From contig JADNYJ010000002.1 in NCBI GenBank assembly GCA_015501075.1, positions 186,001 through 250,000 of the forward strand: DNA of 64,000 nucleotides, given 5' to 3'. Below, in pieces: positions 57,157-64,000 of this stretch. This stretch comes from Gymnopilus junonius (Eukaryota > Basidiomycota > Agaricomycetes > Agaricales > Galerinaceae). Each line of letters opens with the position of its first letter. Position 1 is the first letter of the stretch. A program made the translations under genes and the position numbers. The notes under the pieces were generated by a model, which saw nothing but the letters and a program-made list of their open reading frames with translations, had not been told where the DNA came from and searched no databases.

Positions 57157-59419
57157 ATGTCGTCCTGGACTCTCCAACAGGTTGCCCAACACAAAACTCC
57201 CGAGTATGTCGTCACCGATTTCCCAGCAGCTTTCACCCCTGACTTTCGGACAGGTCGTGTTGGGTCATAATCCACAACAAAGTTTACGATGTCACTGAAT
57301 TTCTGCCGGCATGCATCCTGTCTACATCTATTACGACCCAGAACTGACTAGGAATCACATTTAGGGCCATCCAGGTGGTGCCGAAATAATCCTTAAGTAT
57401 GCTGGGCGCGATGCTACTTCCGTATATGATCCGGTGCATCCCCCTGATGCTCTTGACAAAAACCTTCCTCTTTCAAAACATCTCGGCTCATTAGACTCTA
57501 AATCAATCGATGCCGTGGCCAAGGAAAGAAGCAACGTTTCTCGGACGAAGGATGAAATTCGCGTCGAGCAAGCCCGAAAGAGGATGCCTCCTCTGCGGCG
57601 AATCCTAAATCTCTTGGATATGGAGGTTCCTTTCGTTGTAGTCTCTCTTTCTAAATTTCTTTTGCTAAAGAAGATTAGAACGTTGCAGGACAAATATTAT
57701 CCCATAAGGCATTCGCATACTATTCTTCGGCTTCAGATGATGAAATGAGTACGTATTCATGGCCCTGCCATAATTGTTTCAATTTTAATATTTTCCCTGA
57801 ACTTTGCAGCGAACATCGAAAATGCCCGTGCATTCACTCGCTATTTTTTTAAGGCGAGGGTCATGCGTCCCGTCTCACATTGCGACCCTTCAACCACGAT
57901 CTTGGGTTTCAAGTCTTCAATACCCGTTTTTGTCAGCGGTGCTGCTCTCGCGAAGCTCGGTCACCCAGATGGTAAGACTGTTCTCTTGTTAAACTTCCAG
58001 AATGCTCATCGGCTCGTCCGGCAGGCGAAGTAAACATCACCCAGGGCGCTTTTAAGGAAAGCATCATTCAGATGGTTTCCTCTAATGCGTCTTTGTCCCC
58101 AGCTACTGTCATGGAAGCAGCACATCCGACACAAACACTTTTTTTCCAACTATACAAACATCGTAATGATGAGCTTGCGGAGAAGCGCGTCAGGGACATC
58201 GAAAGTTTGGGATATCGGGCCATTTTCTTAACAGTCGATGCTATTGTTCCTGGTAATCGCGAAAAAGACGTGCGAAGTCCCTGGATTTTGGAGGAGCAGG
58301 AGACCGGGCCTGTATATCATCTTGAAGCTGACAATGACTTATCAAAGGAGGACGTGAATATCTTTGGAACCGCAGGAGCCTTGATCGCTAACGACGACAG
58401 GGATATGACCTGGGAAAAAGTGAGAAATAGTTCTATGAGAGGAATAAAGTGTGGGACGCTGATGATTATCAAGACCATACCCTGGCTACGCAAGATCTCC
58501 AAACTTCCTATTGTTATCAAAGGTTTAAAGCCCCTTAAATACATTGGACCATTTCTCATAATTCTTTTGCGTCAGGTATACAATGTGTAGAGGTTTGTCA
58601 ATTTATCTAGCAGTCGGGACATCGTCAAATCTTCAGTTAGGACGCTGTTCTTGCTGCTGAAGCGGAAGTTGATGGTATCCTTCTTTCGAATCACGGAGGT
58701 GACTGTTTCTACTTTCCAGCTTCCTTCAGATGCTAATGGAAGTTCTTTTTCATAGGAAGGCAACTGGAATAGTGAATCATGGCATCTTCTTCAAAAGCCA
58801 GTAGCTCATTTCCTTCCCTCAAGTGCTTTGCCTCCTTTGGAGGTGCTATACTCTCTTCGACAACATCGGCCCGACATATTCAGCAGAGTTGAAGGTCTGT
58901 ATATTTGGTTCATCGTTGTCATTCCTCTGACAAGTTTTAACAGTATATATTGATGGTATGTAAACTTCCTGCAGATATGCAGTTTATGACCTAATCTCCT
59001 TCCAGGTGGTGTGCGTCGTGGAACAGGTTTGTGTGCATTTCGACGGTCTTCTGATTCTACTTTACTCTACCTTCAAGATGTCGTGAAGGCGGTTTGCCTA
59101 GGTGCCAGAGCTGTTGGTATGGGTAGGCCCTTCCTCTATGCGCAAAGTGTAAGTTTTTTGTTTCTGTACCTGTCTCTGGCTGAATCGGAGTTTTACAGGC
59201 ATACGGCGTAGATGGCGTTGTAAAAATTGTTCAAATTCTAAAACGCGAAATAACAACAGCAATGAGACTTGTAGGAGCTTCGACCGTAGAAGACCTAAAA
59301 CCCGAGATGGTGAGTGGTAATGTACTTATGTACTTATTTGTATGAAGCTCTGAGCTCCATCATTACGAACTTAGGTACAACGAGTGGACTGGCAAACATA
59401 TATCCATCCTAAACTGTGA
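57157..59419 (+). CDS. CYB2: L-lactate dehydrogenase (cytochrome b2)
   Basis: Flavocytochrome b2 oxidises L-lactate and passes electrons to cytochrome c. Spliced exons give [21 protein letters not shown] and [14 protein letters not shown], the cytochrome b5 domain with its first haem His. The FMN domain has [36 protein letters not shown] and [39 protein letters not shown], the catalytic [48 protein letters not shown] and the end [10 protein letters not shown] follow. About 13 introns all restore the frame. One (57309-57364) uses a GC donor. No clear mitochondrial presequence precedes the b5 domain, so the location is uncertain. Length is about 500 residues. Confidence 0.93.
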
Positions 59420-59484
59420 ACCAACCTTATTTATGCCAGCGGAACATATTGGCCATTTTTTCGCCTTTTCTATATTTCAGGCAT

Positions 59485-60544
59485 CTATCCATCAGGATTT
59501 CCTTCGGTTGTATTCTCGAGTTCGGTAACGAGTTTGAATATATATTTTTCTGTGACTTGCCGTATTGCTCCTCCGGTCGGAGTCCACTCCATGCCTTCGA
59601 TAACAGCCCATTTCCACCTCTAGTAAGATAATCAATCAGTATTCTGAAGGACAGAAGCCATAAAACATACTCACTAGAAAGCGAATCAACTCTTTGTCGG
59701 CTGGAAAGACTCCCTTCCACTCATCAGAGCCAGGGTTTTCGTGCTCAGACGAGAAGATGCGGTAAGAATCTAATGCATAAGGACCGGTGCCGGGTAGATG
59801 AGAAATGGGAGTGGCAGGATACCGGCTTGCACGAATTGAGAAGAAAAACCGTGAATTTCGGCGCGGGCTGGTAAGAAGCCTTGTCGAGGGTCGAACGTCA
59901 TAGGCAGAAGGAGGTTCCTGCATATATGATCTGGACAGTGTAATGAGACGCTTGGCGCGAATGTTTTGGGTACCAAGGTGTCGAATGACGGATATTAATT
60001 CGTGCTCGTTAGCTGATATAGTCTTTCATAAGATTAACAGCTAAACACTACTGGCGACCTCACCTTGGGATAGATCAAGAGGAGTTGGCCATTTCATCAT
60101 GATATACCAGAAAGCAGGCACTGCAAGCCTTCCACATGTTTTATTAAGAAGTGTAACGGCAATCAGAAGCTTCCAAGGGTCATCCGCGACACGTTCTGCA
60201 AGTAGTAAGAATACAGTAATGTGGTGCGTACGTTAGTAAGAAAACATCGAAAGCGTGCCTTGTATTAATTGTGGCTTCAGACGCTCCAAACGACGAAGCA
60301 AATCTGAGGAAGTAGCAAAGTAAGAAATGCCAGGATAGCTTCCAGAGGTACCACGGGTGTTTCTCGCTAGGCATATATGGTTTCCGCTGTTGTCGAGGGA
60401 GCTTGACTCGCGATCAGCTATTCCATTGGATTGGCATACGATATTTTGGTCTCGTCTTCTCTTCGTAAGACTGAAGTAAGGAGAATCGACAAAGGTCTTC
60501 TGAGATCTTAAAAAAACTTCTTCATCCCTCTCCATGCAGAGCAT
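59485..60544 (-). CDS. MBD4-like HhH-GPD DNA glycosylase
   Basis: Relatives (animal MBD4, plant ROS1/DEMETER side) remove thymine from G:T mismatches left by 5-methylcytosine deamination, or 5mC itself. The N-terminus (MLCMERDEEVF) is disordered. The glycosylase domain has VADDPWKLLIAVTLLNKTCGRLAVPAFWYIM and KWPTPLDLSQ. RHLGTQNIRAKRLITLS and the HhH/GPD motif HLPGTGPYALDSYRIF follow, with the catalytic Asp in ALDS. A last exon reads RWKWAVIEGMEWTPTGGAIRQ and ends TTEGNPDG. No methyl-CpG-binding domain is present. About four introns fit. It is convergent with cytochrome b2 (65 bases apart) and borders the CpG-depleted repeat block. Confidence 0.83.
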
Positions 60545-60929
60545 ATCAAAAACTTGACTTCGCTGCCTAGATCAGGTGAGTGTTGGGTGAGTGAGTCAAC
60601 TTCAAACTTCAGACTTAGCTAGGGACCCTCCTTTAGGATCGGTCCCAGCGTCGTATGAGTAGTGAGCGCTTCCAATGGTCTTGAGCTTAGTGGTCTGTCA
60701 CGCTGAAGCTTTTAGCACATGGATGAGTCACGGCACACGGCCGCGACCCTCCAAAATAGAAGTGTACATTGCAGTAAAATACAGAACACGGTCAGGTAGC
60801 ATTCTAATGTGTGTGTTCTTTTTTTTAATCAAGGGGTTTGTTTGGATTCAAGATAAGAAAAATTAATAGTAAAGAAGAGATGAAGAAGTGATGTGAGGAA
60901 GACTGTGTGATTAATACTTTTGGAACCAA

Positions 60930-61199
60930 TCAAAACTCAAGGTTTTGATGAGCATAGAGCATACCCTGTAGCACAACAGGGTTCCTGCGAACATAAATTT
61001 TAAAGGCTTCCAAAGACCATTGACCAATGCCTTGAATGATCTGTGGAGGTGTTCCTAACTCAGCCAATAGTGTTGCACCACCAGCATGCATAGACTGCCC
61101 AGCGACATTGTTATAACTTATTACAACTTGTTTTAGCAAGCCACCGCTAATGCATGGCAGGGATGATGCTTTTTCATCCTCCTCTGCCCACAAAGACAA
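60930..61199 (-). pseudogene. Remnant of a tyrosine recombinase (Crypton/DIRS-like)
   Basis: The 89-codon frame encodes the C-terminal end of a tyrosine recombinase. GQSMHAGGATLLAELGTPP corresponds to the HxxR box (usually GHSMRAGGA), and QWSLEAFKIYVRRNP to the region with the nucleophilic Tyr. The His and Arg of HxxR are replaced by Gln and His, so it is unlikely to be active. No start codon and no N-terminal domain are found upstream. It resembles recombinases of Crypton- or DIRS-type elements in mushroom genomes, which is a family-level inference. Confidence 0.7.
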
Positions 61200-61691
61200 G
61201 CAGTGTACTAAGCCATATAATATTAAAATTTAATTTACTATTCTCTTTGATTTATCTTTTTCACTTGGAGGCTGAGGGCCATTCCTTTGCATGGCAAAAC
61301 GAGGACCAGGTATGCAGTCTTAGTGATGGCTGCTTCACAGCTTAATTAATCAGTTTAAATCAGTTTAAGACTGGTTTTTCAGTGAAAAAGGCTTTAAAAT
61401 ATATAAATCTAAGTTGGTAGTAAATTTTAGATTGACTGTACAATTAAAAAAAGTCAAAGATCAGCTAGAACAAACCACAATTGGCTGAGATATGAAAATT
61501 TCAATGCCATTGTATGAACTTTTAATGAAATTTATTGTGTCTTGGTCAGTTTTGGGTCAATTTACTTGATCTTAAGTGCATTTTGAAGTGTAAATTGAGG
61601 GCTACAAAAGACCTGTCCAACTGATCTGCAAGTGACCACTGAAAACTGGGTAAATGCAGTTAATAACTGGTTAGGACCAAAAACTGTAAAA

Positions 61692-61715
61692 CTGGTTACA
61701 ATCAATGGTAACCAG
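61692..61715. repeat. Short perfect inverted repeat
   Basis: CTGGTTAC and GTAACCAG form perfect 8-base arms with an 8-base loop. The words AACTGGTTA and AACCAGT recur through this block, including AACCAGT-CTTA-ACTGGTT near 62508-62525. Confidence 0.7.
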
Positions 61716-62144
61716 GTATTTACCACTCAGTATTAGTTGTAGCAATATATTTAAGCTTTCTAATGGACTTGAGTACATTAAATTTGGTTGAGAATTGACA
61801 GAGTTATGATTTTATTACATAGAAACTAGCAGTGTATTCCTCAGAGAACCCTGTCAGACTTTTAATTTATGGATTAAACTGTGAAGCAGTCATTTATATA
61901 ACAGTGAAGGCTCAACCCAACCTTCAGAGTTTATGAATACAAGCCTACAAGTGTTCCCATATATGATGCTACAATTTTGAAAGCTCTGGCAGAGCATAGA
62001 TAAGATAAAGCAGAAATAAATACAAAATTTTCCATGGTTTTGATGTGACAAAATTTAGTGTGAAGCTGGATTAAGAATGAAGACCCTAAAGGGTCCTCAT
62101 AATATAGTTTTTTATGTAAAGTACTATGTTTTGTAGTATAATAA

Positions 62145-62231
62145 TTCTTGAATACAATAAGATTTAGCAGTCAATTATAAAATACTGTATCTACTGTTGA
62201 GGAACCTGAGTCAGAAGAAGCTCAGAGCACC
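62145..62231 (+). repeat. Diverged 87-bp direct repeat, copy A
   Basis: It aligns without gaps to 62987-63073, with about four-fifths of positions identical by eye (TTCTTGAATACA start, CTGTATCTACTGTTGA core, GCACC end). Two further matched pairs lie nearby: 61995-62045 with 63280-63330, and about 62069-62117 with 63513-63560. The copies belong to one repeat family in the same orientation, in a different order. Confidence 0.75.
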
Positions 62232-62267
62232 ACAGAGCAGCTGAGGTTGCTGCCTGCATCCCAAAAT

Positions 62268-62302
62268 TGACATCATGACACATTAAATGTGTCATGATGT
62301 CA
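62268..62302. repeat. Perfect 35-bp palindrome
   Basis: TGACATCATGACACATT is followed by one A and then its exact reverse complement. The 17-base arms have no mismatch, although the surrounding repeat DNA is strongly diverged. Confidence 0.85.
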
Positions 62303-62986
62303 CCTGATTATGATAACCACCTCTGCTCAATGTTGGCTCAATTAGTGTTTGGAAGTCTGGTTAATTAACTGGAAATTAACCGAGACTGAACCAGACTTTA
62401 ACTGATGCTAACTGCAAAATATACTAACCAATTGTAACTGTAACTGTGGTCTGGTTAGCAGTTAGTCTAGATTTTAGAATTTTTGTAACTGCTTAAAACC
62501 AGTCTTAACTGGTTAGGACTGGTCATAAAACTCTGACATTTTGCATGGTTATACCCACATATGATAGCTTTTGAACAACCAAAAAAACGTAAAATTTGGT
62601 TGAGAATTAAGAAAGTTATTAGCAATACTTGTGAAAATCATTGAATCTGCTCTAATTTTATCATTTCTCAACTGTTTGTGATGTTCTTGGGCTCATTTTG
62701 ACTGTAAAAATTGTGATTCATTTAGTTTACACTACAAGACAATTATTTATGCCAAAAAAAACTGGTTTAGACTTTCAAACACTATGGCTCAATGCTCATC
62801 ATTCTTCCTCCTCTCTGTTTGGTGTATTGCCCCTCCCTCAAGTGAAGATGCAAGCTGGTATTTGAAGGGTTGGGTATTCCTTCTCTCATGTCTCCCAGTA
62901 CAAAGCTCAGTAGCATACATTTACCATGTAAATACTATTAACTAAAATGTGATCTATAGCATAATAAATATTGCTTTCCTTATTTA

Positions 62987-63073
62987 TTCTTGAATACATT
63001 AAGATCTAGAAATAAATTATAAAGGACTGTATCTACTGTTGAAGAAACCCAACCAGGAGAAGCTCAGGGCACC
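62987..63073 (+). repeat. Diverged 87-bp direct repeat, copy B
   Basis: This is the partner of 62145-62231, ungapped and same orientation. The differences are mostly C/T and G/A transitions, which fits deamination since duplication. Confidence 0.75.
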
Positions 63074-63685
63074 AGATACTCCAGGACCACCCTGGGACTT
63101 AAAGTTGTTTTCTTGATGTAGGCACAAAGTCTGCAACAAAAGAAAGATGCTAGTAAACCATGGTCCCCACTATATATACTTCAGCTAAAATCAAAGCCTG
63201 CAATGGGGGCCATGCTATCTCACAACACCTCTCCATAAAGCCATTGAACTTGATTCAATGATCATGACTGTAGGGCAGCTATAGATAAGATAAAACACAA
63301 ATATGTACAAATTTTTGCATGCTTTTGATGCCATTTTTCTTTTGGGGGGGGGTGTAATCCTGGTCAGCTTACTGTGCTGTAATCTACTGCTTTCAGATTA
63401 GGGTTTACACCATATATAGAACTGAGTGGCTGAACTATTAATTGTTCAGTTATTCTGCCTTTTGGCATAACTGGTTGAGTGCAGTTCTCTTGACCAACTT
63501 ACAGGGGGCCAGTATTAAGAAAATGAGACCCTAATCAGGTCCTCTGATTATGTTTTTTCATTACTTAGTTAATTAGCCAGGTAATGCCACTGTCCTGAAG
63601 TAGTAGTATTGCATTGAAAGGTCACATTTTTACATGTTAAAGGAATAGGACTTATATTTTCCATGCTTGAACATACAATCCACTG

Positions 63686-63828
63686 CTCAATATTATATAA
63701 GCAGAGGGCAGATGCTGCTTATAAATCATAATCACATGTGAATCATCAATAATCAAAGATCACACTGTTAATTACATTACATAAGCAGTGGATGGAACCT
63801 GCTTATAAATCAGACTTATAATATTGAG
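63686..63828. repeat. Small foldback element with internal duplicated hairpins
   Basis: CTCAATATTATA (63686-63697) and TATAATATTGAG (63817-63828) are perfect 12-base inverted arms. Inside, two 34-base direct repeats (about 63696-63729 and 63779-63812) each contain ATAAGCAG...CTGCTTAT, itself an inverted repeat. The structure is MITE-like and has no coding capacity. Confidence 0.75.
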
Positions 63829-64000
63829 TATTTTTTTTAACTTCTTAAATATGGTCATTTCTCAGCCATATTTTATGCACCAGCATTCAAAAACATCTTA
63901 TAGTGTACTGCCAGTGTAAATGTGCTTGGTTTTTAAAATTTTATGACTATTTATGATTGGTGAGAAATGGGTTCATAGAGCTTCTAAATTTATATGGTTT

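Larger units (their letters stand above)
60840..64000. repeat. AT-rich, CpG-depleted repeat block
   Basis: Composition changes abruptly near 60.8 kb. From 61302 to the window end (2.7 kb) I count only two CpG dinucleotides (62381 and 62588). The preceding few hundred bases hold three or four, while the gene side at 60.6-60.8 kb has many. The block contains diverged direct repeats, several palindromes and a recombinase remnant, but no intact gene. This is the pattern of methylated, deaminated transposon DNA. Confidence 0.85.

Noticed and set aside
58700..58840. Apparent stop codons after NHGGRQLE in cytochrome b2
   Set aside because: A GT-AG intron (donor after GAATA, acceptor ctcaag) removes them and restores [10 protein letters not shown], so the gene is not broken.
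63345..63354. G-run as a possible telomeric or quadruplex feature
   Set aside because: A single homopolymer with no repeated G-tracts or telomere unit nearby.

Overview
The window is nuclear DNA of a filamentous fungus, most likely an Agaricomycete (mushroom-forming basidiomycete). Genes are dense, on both strands, and split by many 45-70 bp GT-AG introns. Nearly every gene is a conserved eukaryotic housekeeping gene. No operons, CRISPR arrays, rRNA or convincing tRNA genes are visible.

Layout. 0-6.2 kb: 3' part of eIF3b, a HapX-type iron regulator and a mitochondrial PPR protein. 6.2-14.6 kb: a DMT-family transporter, XRCC2-like recombination ATPase, a coiled-coil protein, SLX9 and a multi-pass membrane protein. 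14.6-24.6 kb: NIP30/FAM192A-type protein, ESS2, NudE, exosome subunit CSL4, pyruvate dehydrogenase E2 and a coiled-coil protein. 24.6-26.1 kb: a gene-free interval holding a TIR-bounded, foldback-rich mobile element. 26.1-35.2 kb: KAE1, a GT8 glycosyltransferase, RPS28, lipoyl synthase, CMC1 (a three-exon gene without a long ORF), PEX11 and fumarase. 35.6-47.1 kb: INO80 and a DHX29/57-type RNA helicase. 47.9-60.5 kb: RPL22, CBF5, a secreted two-cupredoxin protein, a Fus3/Kss1-type MAP kinase, a SAP-like nuclear protein, cytochrome b2 lactate dehydrogenase and an MBD4-like DNA glycosylase. 60.8-64 kb: AT-rich, almost CpG-free repeat DNA with a decayed tyrosine-recombinase fragment.

How the genes relate. 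Two themes recur: ribosome/RNA biology (eIF3b, SLX9, CSL4, KAE1, RPS28, RPL22, CBF5, the DHX helicase, ESS2) and mitochondrial metabolism (PDH E2, lipoyl synthase that modifies such E2 proteins, fumarase, CMC1, cytochrome b2, the PPR protein). Several neighbours are divergent with under 150 bp between start codons (RPL22/CBF5, CSL4/E2, membrane protein/NIP30), so they probably share promoters.

Data quality and novelty. Several genes (eIF3b, HapX, PPR, two coiled-coil or nuclear proteins, PEX11) need one-base frame corrections, often in short homopolymers, although reading resumes in perfect family register. This looks like sequencing error rather than decay. I do not see a clear undescribed multi-gene system. 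The most noteworthy items are the CpG-free repeat block beside an MBD4-like glycosylase, the TIR/foldback element, the HapX gene with SreA-like GATA sites elsewhere in the window, start-codon-only first exons, and GC-AG introns.
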